In this document: positions 9,859 to 18,097 of the stretch, piece after piece
Layout: each line of letters begins with the position of its first letter
How positions within the stretch are numbered: the stretch's first letter is position 1
DNA from: Paraburkholderia silvatlantica
GTDB lineage: Bacteria; Pseudomonadota; Gammaproteobacteria; Burkholderiales; Burkholderiaceae
Length of the DNA: 64,000 nucleotides
Assembly (NCBI RefSeq): GCF_003096715.1
Contig: NZ_QEOL01000014.1
Span: forward strand, 1 to 64,000
Direction: 5' to 3'
The notes under the pieces: generated by a model
What the model was told of the DNA's origin: nothing
Seen by the model: only the letters and a program-made list of their open reading frames with translations
The model's database searches: none
Made by a program: the position numbers and the translations under genes

Positions 9859-9910
9859 CCTAACCAGACGGTTCCGCCCTGGCCGCCCCGCCTGGGCAGC
9901 CCTGGTTAGG
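9859..9910. repeat. Inverted repeat in leader of the YqhA-like gene
   Basis: CCTAACCAG (9859-9867) and CTGGTTAGG (9902-9910) are perfect 9-base arms around a GC-rich 34-base loop. They end 33 bases before the ATG of the next gene. They could form a 5' leader hairpin if transcription starts at the TACAAT-like hexamer upstream near 9820. Function unknown. Confidence 0.45.
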
Positions 9911-9943
9911 CAGCCCCGCCCGAATTCGCTACCGTGATTGCCC

Positions 9944-10588
9944 ATGTCCGCCGCACGCCCCCAGCCGCCTTCCTCAGCCGCACCGGGTAAAGCCCGTCGC
10001 CGCATCCGTCCGCTGCCCAGCATCATCTTCATGAGCCGCTGGCTGCAGGTGCCGCTCTATCTGGGCCTGATCGTCGCGCAAGCCGTGTACTGCGTGCTGT
10101 TCCTCAAGGAAGTCTGGCACCTCGTGAGCCACGCCACCACGCTCGACGAAACCAGCATCATGCTGGCCGTGCTCGGCCTGATCGACGTGGTGATGATCTC
10201 GAACCTGCTCATCATGGTGATCGTGGGCGGCTACGAGACCTTCGTCTCGCGCCTGAATCTCGAAGGCCATCCCGACGAGCCCGAATGGCTCGACCACGTG
10301 AACGCCGGCGTGCTCAAGGTGAAGCTCGCCATGGCGCTGATCAGCATTTCGTCGATCCACCTGCTCAAGACCTTCATCAATCCCGATGCCGCTTCGGCGC
10401 ATACGGTGATGTGGCAGGTGATCATCCACGTGGCGTTCCTCGTCTCCGCGCTCGTGATGGCGTGGATCGACCGCATCACCACGCATACGCACCCCGAACA
10501 CTATCAGGAACTCGCCGCCCGCCATCCGTCGCCAGGCGGGCACGCCGCTGCGCGTCACGCAGTTCCCGAGCACGCCGGGTCCGACTGA
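9944..10588 (+). CDS. UPF0114 / YqhA-like membrane protein (TIGR00645)
   Basis: A 214-residue inner-membrane protein of the YqhA family. The family core starts around [12 protein letters not shown] (residue about 30) and continues with [13 protein letters not shown] and [12 protein letters not shown], followed by two further membrane helices. The N-terminal 28 residues are an Arg/Pro-rich extension and the C-terminal 30 residues are His/Pro-rich and cytosolic. ATG 9944 is taken as start; a TTG two codons earlier is possible, and no strong ribosome site is present. The family's role is unknown, with vague links to ion transport. It is followed after 53 bases by fumarase on the same strand. Confidence 0.85.
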   Translation: MSAARPQPPSSAAPGKARRRIRPLPSIIFMSRWLQVPLYLGLIVAQAVYCVLFLKEVWHLVSHATTLDETSIMLAVLGLIDVVMISNLLIMVIVGGYETFVSRLNLEGHPDEPEWLDHVNAGVLKVKLAMALISISSIHLLKTFINPDAASAHTVMWQVIIHVAFLVSALVMAWIDRITTHTHPEHYQELAARHPSPGGHAAARHAVPEHAGSD

Positions 10589-10641
10589 ACCGCGCACTCG
10601 GCACACACTATTCAAAACACCCGTCCCCACAGAAGCTAGCC

Positions 10642-12165
10642 ATGACCGTCATCAAACAGGAAGACCTCATCCAGAGCATTGCGGATTCGCTGCAATACAT
10701 CAGCTACTACCATCCGCAGGACTACATCGAGGCGCTCGGCCGCGCCTACGAACTCGAAGAAAGCCCGGCCGCGAAGGACGCGATCGCGCAGATCCTCACG
10801 AACAGCCGCATGTGCGCCGAGGGCAAGCGCCCGATCTGCCAGGACACCGGCATCGTCACGATTTTCGTGAAGGTCGGCATGGACGTGCGTTGGGACGGCG
10901 CGACGATGGGCGTGACCGACATGATCAACGAAGGCGTGCGCCGCGGTTACCTGAACCCGGACAACGTGCTGCGCGCGTCGATCGTGAGCCCGCCCGAAGG
11001 CGGCCGCAAGAACACGAAGGACAACACGCCGGCCGTGATCCACTACGAGATCGTGCCGGGCGACAAGGTCGACGTGCAGGTTGCGGCGAAGGGCGGCGGC
11101 TCGGAAAACAAGTCGAAGTTCGTGATGCTCAACCCGTCCGACTCGATCGTCGACTGGGTGCTCAAGACCGTGCCGACGATGGGCGCGGGCTGGTGCCCGC
11201 CGGGCATGCTCGGCATTGGCATCGGCGGCACCGCCGAGAAGGCGATGCTGATGGCGAAGGAATCGCTCATGGAGTCGATCGACATCCAGGAGATCATCAA
11301 GCGCGGTCCGAAGGACTGGGTCGAAGAACTGCGTGTGGAACTGCACGAGAAGGTCAACGCGCTCGGCATCGGCGCACAGGGTCTGGGCGGTCTCGCCACC
11401 GTGCTCGACGTGAAGATCATGGCAGCGCCCACGCACGCGGCTTCGAAGCCCGTTGCGATGATTCCGAACTGCGCCGCTACGCGCCATGCGCACTTCGTGC
11501 TCGACGGCTCGGGCCCGGCCAAGCTCGAAGCGCCCTCGCTCGACGCATGGCCGAAGGTCAACTGGGAACCGAACACGGAAACGAGCAAGCGCGTCGATCT
11601 GAACACGCTCACGCCGGCAGAAGTCGCTTCGTGGAAGCCGGGCCAGACGCTGCTGCTCTCGGGCAAGATGCTCACGGGCCGCGACGCCGCGCACAAGCGC
11701 ATCGCCGACATGCTCGCCCGTGGCGAGAAGCTGCCGGTGGACTTCAAGAACCGCGTGATCTACTACGTCGGCCCGGTCGATCCGGTGCGCGACGAAGTGG
11801 TCGGCCCGGCTGGTCCCACCACGGCCACGCGCATGGACAAGTTCACGGAGCTGATGCTCTCGCAAACGGGCCTCATCTCGATGGTCGGCAAGGCCGAGCG
11901 CGGCCCGGTCGCCATCGAGGCGATCAAGAAGCACAAGGCGGCTTACCTGATGGCGGTGGGCGGCGCGGCCTACCTCGTGTCGAAAGCGATCCGCGGCTCG
12001 AAGGTCCTCGCGTTCGAAGACCTCGGCATGGAAGCCATCTACGAGTTCGACGTGCAGGACATGCCGGTGACGGTCGCCGTGGATTCGTCGGGCACCTCGG
12101 TCCACAAGACCGGCCCCGCCGAATGGCAGGCGAAGATCGGCAAGATTCCGGTCGCCACGGTTTGA
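10642..12165 (+). CDS. Fumarate hydratase, class I (iron-sulfur)
   Basis: A 507-residue class I fumarase that interconverts fumarate and malate in the TCA cycle; cytosolic. It has both family domains in one chain: an alpha part with cysteines in PICQDTG (Cys66), GAGWCPPGM and IPNCAATRHA that should bind the 4Fe-4S cluster, and a beta part from about 330 with GPTTATRMD. Length is normal. ATG 10642 follows the upstream stop and is the only start matching the family beginning. An intrinsic terminator follows directly. Class I enzymes are oxygen- and iron-sensitive, and the next operon deals with iron storage. Confidence 0.95.
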   Translation: MTVIKQEDLIQSIADSLQYISYYHPQDYIEALGRAYELEESPAAKDAIAQILTNSRMCAEGKRPICQDTGIVTIFVKVGMDVRWDGATMGVTDMINEGVRRGYLNPDNVLRASIVSPPEGGRKNTKDNTPAVIHYEIVPGDKVDVQVAAKGGGSENKSKFVMLNPSDSIVDWVLKTVPTMGAGWCPPGMLGIGIGGTAEKAMLMAKESLMESIDIQEIIKRGPKDWVEELRVELHEKVNALGIGAQGLGGLATVLDVKIMAAPTHAASKPVAMIPNCAATRHAHFVLDGSGPAKLEAPSLDAWPKVNWEPNTETSKRVDLNTLTPAEVASWKPGQTLLLSGKMLTGRDAAHKRIADMLARGEKLPVDFKNRVIYYVGPVDPVRDEVVGPAGPTTATRMDKFTELMLSQTGLISMVGKAERGPVAIEAIKKHKAAYLMAVGGAAYLVSKAIRGSKVLAFEDLGMEAIYEFDVQDMPVTVAVDSSGTSVHKTGPAEWQAKIGKIPVATV

Positions 12166-12189
12166 TGCCTGCCTGACGCCTGTTTAAAA

Positions 12190-12218
12190 ACCGGGGCCGC
12201 GCGCCCCGGTTTTTTTTT
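12190..12218 (+). terminator. Intrinsic terminator of fumarase gene
   Basis: ACCGGGGC (12190-12197) pairs with GCCCCGGT (12203-12210), then a run of nine T. It starts 24 bases after the fumarase stop. Confidence 0.9.
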
Positions 12219-12367
12219 GCGGCACGCGACACGAACTGAGATGACTTCCCGGCACAGAGTAAATCGCCGCTATTTACCGCAATTCAACGTGGATTCGGCC
12301 TTGGCTTTTGTGTATCGAGCGTTTATTGTTGGAAACCAGTCACCGCCCCACAAAGAAAGGAAAGACT

Positions 12368-12847
12368 ATGCAAGGCGACAAGAAGGTCATCGAATATCTG
12401 AACGCGCAGCTCAAGAACGAGCTCACGGCTATCAATCAGTATTTCCTGCATGCCCGCATGTACAAGCACTGGGGTCTCGAGAAACTCGGCAAGCATGAAT
12501 ATGACGAATCGATCGGCGAAATGAAGCATGCCGATATGCTCATCGAGCGTATTTTCATGCTCGACGGTCTGCCGAACCTCCAGGACCTGCATAAGCTGCT
12601 GATCGGCGAGGAAACCAAAGAAATTCTCGAGTGCGATTTGAAGCTCGAACAGATTTCCCAGTCCACCTGCAAGGAAGCCATTGTTTATTGCGAATCGGTA
12701 CGCGACTTCGTTTCGCGCGAGATTTTCGTGACGATTCTCGAAGACACCGAAGAGCACATCGACTGGCTCGAAACGCAGATCGACCTTATCGGCAAGGTCG
12801 GCATCCAGAATTACCAGCAGTCGGCCATGGGTTCGGTAGAATCCTGA
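12368..12847 (+). CDS. bfr: Bacterioferritin
   Basis: A 159-residue four-helix ferritin subunit that would assemble into a 24-mer with heme and store iron as ferric mineral. Ferroxidase ligands known from E. coli Bfr are present at the same numbers: Glu18, Glu51, His54, Glu94 and His130, and the heme ligand Met52. By ungapped alignment, position 127 (Glu in E. coli) is Thr, in the stretch EDTEEH; Glu128 is next to it. ATG 12368 matches the family start exactly and has AAAGGAAA upstream. murI follows in the same direction. I saw no Fur box in front of it. Confidence 0.96.
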   Translation: MQGDKKVIEYLNAQLKNELTAINQYFLHARMYKHWGLEKLGKHEYDESIGEMKHADMLIERIFMLDGLPNLQDLHKLLIGEETKEILECDLKLEQISQSTCKEAIVYCESVRDFVSREIFVTILEDTEEHIDWLETQIDLIGKVGIQNYQQSAMGSVES

Positions 12848-12917
12848 TCGCGCGCCTCGCGCCCGCGCGCATCCGTCCGCCTTGCGGGTGCGCCCCAACC
12901 CTTTTGCGCCCATCCCC

Positions 12918-13778
12918 GTGAACCTTCCGGCCTCTTCCAGCGCTGCGCCCATCGGCATCTTCGACTCCGGCCTCGGCGGCCTTTCGGTGCTGCGCGCCGT
13001 ACGCGCGCTGCTGCCTGCCGAGCGGCTCGTGTATGCCGCCGATTCGCGCTATGCCCCCTACGGCCAGCGCGACGACGACTTCATCGCCGATCGCACGCTT
13101 GCGATCGGCGAATGGCTCGTGGCGCAGGGCGCGAAGGCATTGGTGGTGGCCTGCAACACGGCCACGGCACAGTCGATCGCGCTCGTGCGCGAGCGGCTCT
13201 CCATCCCGCTCGTCGGGGTCGAGCCGGGGATCAAACCGGCGGCGCTGGTTTCGAAATCGCGCGTGGCGGGTGTCCTCGCCACCCAGGTCACGCTGCGCAG
13301 CGCGCGCTTTCAGGCGCTCGTGGAGCGCCACGCTACCGATCTGCGCGTGCTGTGCCAGCCGGGCCATGGCCTCGTGGAGGCCGTGGAGCGCTGCGACATC
13401 GGTTCGGCCGAATTGCTGGCGCTGTTGCGCGCGTACGTCGAACCGATGCTCGACGCGGGCGCGGACACGCTCGTGCTCGGCTGCACGCACTACCCGTTTC
13501 TCGACGCGGCGATCCGCTCGATCGTCGGCGAACGCATGACGCTCGTCGACACGAGCGTCGCCATCGCACGGCAGCTCGAACGCGTGCTCGAGCAGCACGG
13601 CCTGCGCGCGGGCGGCGAGCCTGCCGGCGCGGGCGGCGACGACATTCGCTTCTGCTCGACTAGCGACGGCGCGCACTTGCGCGAACTGGCGGGCGCGCTA
13701 CTGGGGCTCGACGCCAACGTCGAGCGCGTGGTCATCCCCTCGCGCCGCACGCGGGAACGGGAAGCGAACGCGGCCTGA
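12918..13778 (+). CDS. murI: Glutamate racemase
   Basis: A 286-residue enzyme that makes D-glutamate for peptidoglycan; cytosolic. Both catalytic cysteines are visible in their usual settings, VACNTATAQ in the first half and LGCTHYPF in the second, and the N-terminal IGIFDSGLGGLSVLRA is diagnostic. GTG 12918 is preferred because the family starts a few residues before the substrate-binding DSG; TTG 12882 would add 12 residues. No clear Shine-Dalgarno separates them. It lies 70 bases after bfr and may be read through from it. Confidence 0.93.
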   Translation: MNLPASSSAAPIGIFDSGLGGLSVLRAVRALLPAERLVYAADSRYAPYGQRDDDFIADRTLAIGEWLVAQGAKALVVACNTATAQSIALVRERLSIPLVGVEPGIKPAALVSKSRVAGVLATQVTLRSARFQALVERHATDLRVLCQPGHGLVEAVERCDIGSAELLALLRAYVEPMLDAGADTLVLGCTHYPFLDAAIRSIVGERMTLVDTSVAIARQLERVLEQHGLRAGGEPAGAGGDDIRFCSTSDGAHLRELAGALLGLDANVERVVIPSRRTREREANAA

Positions 13779-13968
13779 CGCGCCGGCGCCACGCCGGGGT
13801 GATTCCCGGTTTGCGATTTCGCCCTTCGTCGAGCGTTCGCGTTTCAACCCCATTTCAGCAAAGCTGGCTCACCTCCCTCGCCCGACTTTCCTGACGCAAA
13901 GCAAAACCCTGCCAGGCATCCGGTTTTGTTACAAAAAATCCGTCTAGCTGCTTGCCAAACTCGACAAA

Positions 13969-13987
13969 CATAATGATAATAATTCGC
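13969..13987. promoter_or_regulatory. Putative Fur box upstream of bfd
   Basis: CATAATGATAATAATTCGC matches the 19-base Fur consensus (GATAATGATAATCATTATC) at 15 of 19 positions and ends 26 bases before the bfd ATG. This suggests iron-dependent repression of bfd and the tonB-exbB-exbD genes behind it. Confidence 0.8.
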
Positions 13988-14013
13988 ATTAACTCTCTCT
14001 ATTGCGGTCCATC

Positions 14014-14268
14014 ATGATTGTCTGCGTTTGCAAATCTGTCTCCGACCGGACGATCCGCGCCTCCATCGAAGAAGGCATGGATTCTTTCGACGAGCTGCAG
14101 TTCGAGCTCGGCGTCGCGACCTGCTGCGGCAAGTGCGAAGCATCCGTTCGTGACGTGATGTTGCAAAGCGGTGTCTGCGCGAGCCGCTGCGGGGTTACGC
14201 AACCGGCGCTCCCCGCCGTGGCTCCCCACGCGGTTCCGCTCACGTTTTACGAGCGCAAGGCTGCCTGA
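14014..14268 (+). CDS. bfd: Bacterioferritin-associated ferredoxin
   Basis: An 84-residue 2Fe-2S protein that gives electrons to bacterioferritin so stored iron can be released. Cysteines at 4, 6, 38 and 41 (CVC and CCGKC) are at the same positions as the cluster ligands of E. coli Bfd. The C-terminal 25 residues are an extension beyond the E. coli length. ATG 14014 gives the family N-terminus; the earlier TTG would add four residues. The Fur box just upstream fits the expected induction under iron starvation. It appears to head an operon with a tiny membrane peptide and tonB-exbB-exbD. Confidence 0.93.
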   Translation: MIVCVCKSVSDRTIRASIEEGMDSFDELQFELGVATCCGKCEASVRDVMLQSGVCASRCGVTQPALPAVAPHAVPLTFYERKAA

Positions 14269-14420
14269 AGCCATGGCGCGCGGCGGGCCACCGATGCGCG
14301 CCCGCCCCGTCCGCCCGTTTAGCCAAAGGCGCCTCGCGCCGCAGACGTCAAATCGCCGCCGACAGCGAGCCCGTCTCCCGACCAGCCAGCTACCGCTCGT
14401 GACCCTCAAAGGAGGTCGTG

Positions 14421-14483
14421 ATGGAATTGCTGCTCGGATTCGTAACGACGTTGTGCATCTCGCTGTTGATCTTTCGCAAATAA
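14421..14483 (+). CDS. 20-residue hydrophobic membrane peptide (unrecognised)
   Basis: A short frame that reads MELLLGFVTTLCISLLIFRK. It is preceded by a perfect AAAGGAGGT Shine-Dalgarno at 14408-14416, the strongest in this operon. Residues 3-18 are continuously hydrophobic and end in Arg-Lys, so a single membrane helix with a positive cytosolic tail is likely. It lies 152 bases after bfd and 65 before tonB on the same strand and should share their Fur control. I do not recognise a family. It might act as a small partner of the TonB complex or as a translated leader; both are guesses. Confidence 0.6.
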   Translation: MELLLGFVTTLCISLLIFRK

Positions 14484-14548
14484 AGCTGCCCGACACGACG
14501 CGCCGGTTCGCCTGCACGCCGCCGTCCGCATGGCAGCCACGCTAAAAC

Positions 14549-15286
14549 ATGCAGGCATTCCAAACCACCGCTGGCACGCTGCCGTCTTCCCCCGTTCGCG
14601 TCAATCGCCGTGTCGTTATCGCGGGCGCGATCGTGGTCGCACTGCATGCCGCGCTTATCGCCGTCGTGCTGATGAAGCCCGAACCCGTGACGCCCGTCGC
14701 GCTCCAGTCGCAGACGATGATGGCCGAACTGCTCAAGCCCGAACCGGTCGCGGCCCCTGCTGCGATCCAGTCCACGCCCACGCCGCCGCAGCCGTTGCCG
14801 GTCCCGCACGTGACGCGCGAGAAACCGAAGGTTCAGCCCAAGCCCAGGCCAACTCCGCTGCCCGTGGCCGAAGCGCCCTCGCAGCACGCGATCGAGTCGG
14901 CCGCGCCCGCCGCGCCCACACCGCCCGCCCCCACACCGCCCGCACCCGCACCCGCACCGCAAGCCGCGGCGGCCACCGACGCCAAGCCGACCATGTCGCT
15001 CTCGGCACCGAAGAACGTATCGCACCTCGACTGCCGCATCGTACAGCCCGACTACCCGACGCTTTCGCGCCGACGCGGCGAAACCGGCACGGCCTTCGTG
15101 CATTTCGTCGTGGGCCTCACCGGCAAGATCGAGAACATCGAGCTGAAGAAGACGAGCGGCTCCACCCGCCTCGACGAAGCCGCGCTCGACGCGATGCGCC
15201 AGAGTTCGTGCAAGCCGTACCTGGAAAACGGCGAAGCCGTCCGCGCGGCCTATACGCAACCATTCGAATTCAGCCTGAACGATTGA
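14549..15286 (+). CDS. tonB: Energy transducer TonB
   Basis: A 245-residue periplasm-spanning protein that passes proton-motive energy from ExbB-ExbD to outer-membrane receptors. One membrane helix lies at residues 22-42 with His33 inside, comparable to the His in the E. coli TonB helix. A Pro/Ala-rich linker spans about 43-145 and includes PTPPAPTPPAPAPAP. The C-terminal TonB domain runs from about 155 (QPDYPTLSRRRGETG, then TQPFEFSLND). ATG 14549 fits. exbB follows after 47 bases and exbD after that. Fur control is expected from the box before bfd. Confidence 0.92.
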   Translation: MQAFQTTAGTLPSSPVRVNRRVVIAGAIVVALHAALIAVVLMKPEPVTPVALQSQTMMAELLKPEPVAAPAAIQSTPTPPQPLPVPHVTREKPKVQPKPRPTPLPVAEAPSQHAIESAAPAAPTPPAPTPPAPAPAPQAAAATDAKPTMSLSAPKNVSHLDCRIVQPDYPTLSRRRGETGTAFVHFVVGLTGKIENIELKKTSGSTRLDEAALDAMRQSSCKPYLENGEAVRAAYTQPFEFSLND

Positions 15287-15333
15287 CCGGCTGAAGCCAC
15301 ACGCTTTCATGAATTGAATAAAGAGGATCAGGA

Positions 15334-16080
15334 ATGCAGAACTACGGTATCGCCCACGTCTGGGCGCAAGGGGATTTCGTGACACGCGGCATCGCGCTCG
15401 CGTTGTTGATCATGTCGGTGCTGTCGTGGTGCGTGATCGTCGTGAAGGGCTGGAATGTCGCGCGCCTCAAACGCCTCACGAAGAACGCCGAGCAGCAGTT
15501 CTGGCACTCGGACGACCTCGCCGACGGCGTGAAGAAGCTCGGCAGCGGCTCGCGCGAAGACAACCCGTTCCTCGCGCTCGCGCTTTCGGGCCAGGAAGCG
15601 GCCGATCACCATCACCAGACGCAGCCGCATCTGCACGACCGCATGGACGTGTCGGACTGGGTCACGCGCTGCCTGAAGGACACGATGGACGAATCCGTCG
15701 CGAAGATGCAAAGCGGCCTCGCCATTCTCGCCTCGATCGGCAGCACGGCGCCGTTCGTCGGCCTGTTCGGCACGGTGTGGGGCATCTATCACGCACTGCT
15801 TACGATTGGCGCGACGGGTCAAACCTCGATCGACGCCGTGGCCGGTCCCGTTGGCGAAGCGCTCATCATGACCGCCTTCGGCCTCTTCGTCGCGATTCCC
15901 GCCGTGCTCGGCTACAACGCCCTCACCCGCGCCAACAAGGCGATCGTCACGAAACTCAACCGCTTTGCGCACGGCCTGCATGCCTTCTTCGTGACGGGCG
16001 CGCGCCTCACCTCGACCACGCGTGGCGGCGCGAAGGAAGGCAATACGAGCAACCTGCGTGTCGCTGCGCGCAGCCACTAA
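15334..16080 (+). CDS. exbB: Biopolymer transport protein ExbB
   Basis: A 248-residue inner-membrane proton-channel subunit of the MotA/TolQ/ExbB family that powers TonB. Three membrane helices are visible, at about 18-38, 130-155 and 180-200. The conserved segment IGSTAPFVGLFGTVWGI is diagnostic. A His-rich cytosolic stretch (ADHHHQTQPHLHD) lies near residues 89-101, which is unusual and might bind metal. The ATG has AGAGGATCAGGA upstream. It is 18 bases before exbD and forms an operon with it. Confidence 0.93.
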   Translation: MQNYGIAHVWAQGDFVTRGIALALLIMSVLSWCVIVVKGWNVARLKRLTKNAEQQFWHSDDLADGVKKLGSGSREDNPFLALALSGQEAADHHHQTQPHLHDRMDVSDWVTRCLKDTMDESVAKMQSGLAILASIGSTAPFVGLFGTVWGIYHALLTIGATGQTSIDAVAGPVGEALIMTAFGLFVAIPAVLGYNALTRANKAIVTKLNRFAHGLHAFFVTGARLTSTTRGGAKEGNTSNLRVAARSH

Positions 16081-16098
16081 AGAGCGGAGGCAAGCATC

Positions 16099-16518
16099 AT
16101 GGCGATGAGCCCCTTTGCCAGCGACGACGACGATGGCCTGATGAACGAAATCAACATGACGCCGCTCGTCGACGTCATGTTGGTTCTCCTGATCGTTTTC
16201 ATGGTGACGATTCCCGTGATCCGTCACGCCGTGAAGATCGACCTGCCGCACGCGAGCAGCCAGAAGGAAGACACGAAGCCCGCGCAGATCAACATCTCGA
16301 TCGAAGCCGACGGTACCGTGCTGTGGGACGGCACGCAGGTCGACGACGCGGCGCTCGCCCAGAAGATCGCAGCAGCGGCGCAAGCTACGCCGCAACCGGA
16401 ACTGCATCTGAACGCGGACCGCAAGGTGCAGTACGAACGCGTTGCCCAAGTGATGTCCGCCGCACAAAGCGGCGGCCTCACGAAGCTCGGCTTCGTCACC
16501 GACCCCGCGCATCGCTGA
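16099..16518 (+). CDS. exbD: Biopolymer transport protein ExbD
   Basis: A 139-residue protein with one N-terminal membrane helix and a periplasmic domain; it completes the ExbB-ExbD motor. The helix begins INMTPLVDVMLVLLIVF with the essential aspartate at residue 25, the position known from E. coli ExbD. GGAGG lies upstream of the ATG; a second ATG two codons later is possible. The gene ends the operon, and an intrinsic terminator follows 43 bases after the stop. Confidence 0.94.
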   Translation: MAMSPFASDDDDGLMNEINMTPLVDVMLVLLIVFMVTIPVIRHAVKIDLPHASSQKEDTKPAQINISIEADGTVLWDGTQVDDAALAQKIAAAAQATPQPELHLNADRKVQYERVAQVMSAAQSGGLTKLGFVTDPAHR

Positions 16519-16561
16519 TCGCGTCACTGCGCGCAGCACGCTTAATTCAGCGGTACCAAGT

Positions 16562-16595
16562 AAAAGGCCTCCATCGTCAGATGAAGGCCTTTTTT
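16562..16595 (+). terminator. Intrinsic terminator of bfd-tonB-exbBD operon
   Basis: AAAAGGCCT (16562-16570) pairs with AGGCCTTTT (from 16586) over an inner CATC/GATG stem, followed by T. The rest of the 417-base stretch 16519-16935, down to the stop of the convergent LysR gene, shows nothing I can name. Confidence 0.9.
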
Positions 16596-16935
16596 CGTGC
16601 GCACGCGGCGCATTCGGGCGGTGGCGGCGACTCCCCGACAATCGATCGGTTCACGCCGGCACATGCGACTGCCGTGGGCAACACGGACTGCGCTTTCGGC
16701 CCTGAAGGCCCACTATGATAGCGGCCATCAATTCCCGCACAAGACCGGTGCTTGGCGAGAAGGACTTCAATATATTCCTCTCGCTTCGCGCCATCAAGAG
16801 TTGGGCCATTGAAAGTAGCGATGGCCGCTCACGCTTGAATGCCTAAAAACAAATGGCGCTGGACGTTGCGCACAAATGCACTGCGTGAGAACCCGGGCTT
16901 CCTGCAAGCGCACGCGCGTGCACGTTCACAAAGCT

Positions 16936-17976
16936 TCACGCAGTTTCGATCTTGCTCGCGCTCTTTGTGCGCGACAGCCCAACCTGACTGCCCGGTGCGC
17001 TCTGCGCTTCTGCACGCGCTGCGAGTGCGGCGATGTCGCTTCTCAGCGGACATTCCTGCTGCAAGCCCTTGTCCGCATCGAGCACTTCGACGAGGTAATC
17101 GACGAAGGCGCGCACGGCCGGAACCATGCCCTGGCGCGAGAGAAACACCGCGTAAAGCTGCGGCACCGGCAGCGTCCAGCCAGGCATCACCGGTGAAAGC
17201 TTGCCCGAGCGCAGCGCGGCGCCATACATCATTTCCGGCAATGCCGCGATGCCGAGGCCTTCCAGCGCCGCTTCACGGATCGTCGTAAGGTCCGCGGTGA
17301 TGAGGCGCGGCTCGTGTTCGTGCGAGTGGCGCGTGCCATCGGGTGCGATGAGCTGGAACACGTGGCGGCCGTCGCCCGTGGGCGTATCGAGCGTTTCGAA
17401 GCGCGCAAGGTCTTCGGGCGTGAGCGGCGGCGCGTTCTGCGCAAGCAGGCTCGGCGCGCCCACCAGCATCTGCTCGGTGCGCCACAGCGGACGCACCACG
17501 ATATTGGCGTTCTGCGGCGGCTCCGAGCGCACACGCAGCGCGATATCCACGGAATCTTCGAACAGGTCGATCACGCGGTTCGTCACGCGCATCACCACCC
17601 GCACCTCGGGGTAGCGATGCATGAATTCCGGAATGATCTGCGAAAAGATGGTCTGCGAGAGCGTGACCGGCACGCTCACGCGCACCGTGCCGCGCGGCGA
17701 CGAGCGCAGCGACTGAACGACGTTCACCGCGGCCTGCGCCTCGGCGAGCATGGAGCGGCAATGCTGGTAGAAAAGTTCGCCCGCTTCGGTAAGCGCGAGC
17801 TTGCGCGTGGAACGCTGCAACAGGCGCACACCGAGCGAGGCCTCGAGTTCGCTCACGCGCCGCGACAGACGCGACTTCGAGATGCCGAGCACGCGTTCGG
17901 CAGCGGAGAAGCCGCCATGCTCGATCACCTGCGAAAAGTACATCAGGTCGTTGAGGTTATGCGAATCGATTTTCAT
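16936..17976 (-). CDS. LysR-family transcriptional regulator
   Basis: A 346-residue LysR-type regulator. The N-terminal winged helix-turn-helix covers residues 1-65 (FSAAERVLGISKSRLSRRVSELE). The effector domain follows from about 90 and belongs to the group with ALRVRSEPPQNANIVVRPL. The C-terminal 40 residues are an uncommon Ala-rich tail. ATG 17976 has GGAACG upstream and gives the usual start; the TTG at 18000 would add eight residues. It is divergent from a pirin gene 121 bases away and probably controls it, as is common for this pair. The inducer is unknown. Confidence 0.9.
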   Translation of the reverse strand: MKIDSHNLNDLMYFSQVIEHGGFSAAERVLGISKSRLSRRVSELEASLGVRLLQRSTRKLALTEAGELFYQHCRSMLAEAQAAVNVVQSLRSSPRGTVRVSVPVTLSQTIFSQIIPEFMHRYPEVRVVMRVTNRVIDLFEDSVDIALRVRSEPPQNANIVVRPLWRTEQMLVGAPSLLAQNAPPLTPEDLARFETLDTPTGDGRHVFQLIAPDGTRHSHEHEPRLITADLTTIREAALEGLGIAALPEMMYGAALRSGKLSPVMPGWTLPVPQLYAVFLSRQGMVPAVRAFVDYLVEVLDADKGLQQECPLRSDIAALAARAEAQSAPGSQVGLSRTKSASKIETA

Positions 17977-18026
17977 GTCGTCGTTCCAGCGATGGGACAA
18001 TCCATTGCGATGTGGCTGTAAAACAG

Positions 18027-18047
18027 GCCAAATTGGCTACCTATAAT
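18027..18047 (+). promoter_or_regulatory. Pirin promoter with overlapping operator palindrome
   Basis: A perfect -10 TATAAT lies at 18042-18047. Directly upstream, within the -35 to -10 spacer, is the palindrome GCCAA-A-TTGGC (18027-18037). No good -35 is visible, which suits an activator-dependent promoter. The adjacent LysR protein is the natural candidate to bind there. Confidence 0.5.
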
Positions 18048-18097
18048 AGCGGTTTGTTTCGCATATAACGCAATTCCCACAATTCGAGGTGACATCC

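Noticed and set aside
10285-10641. N-terminal extension of fumarase to 626 residues
   Set aside because: Overlaps the upstream YqhA-like gene in another frame; the family start is at 10642.
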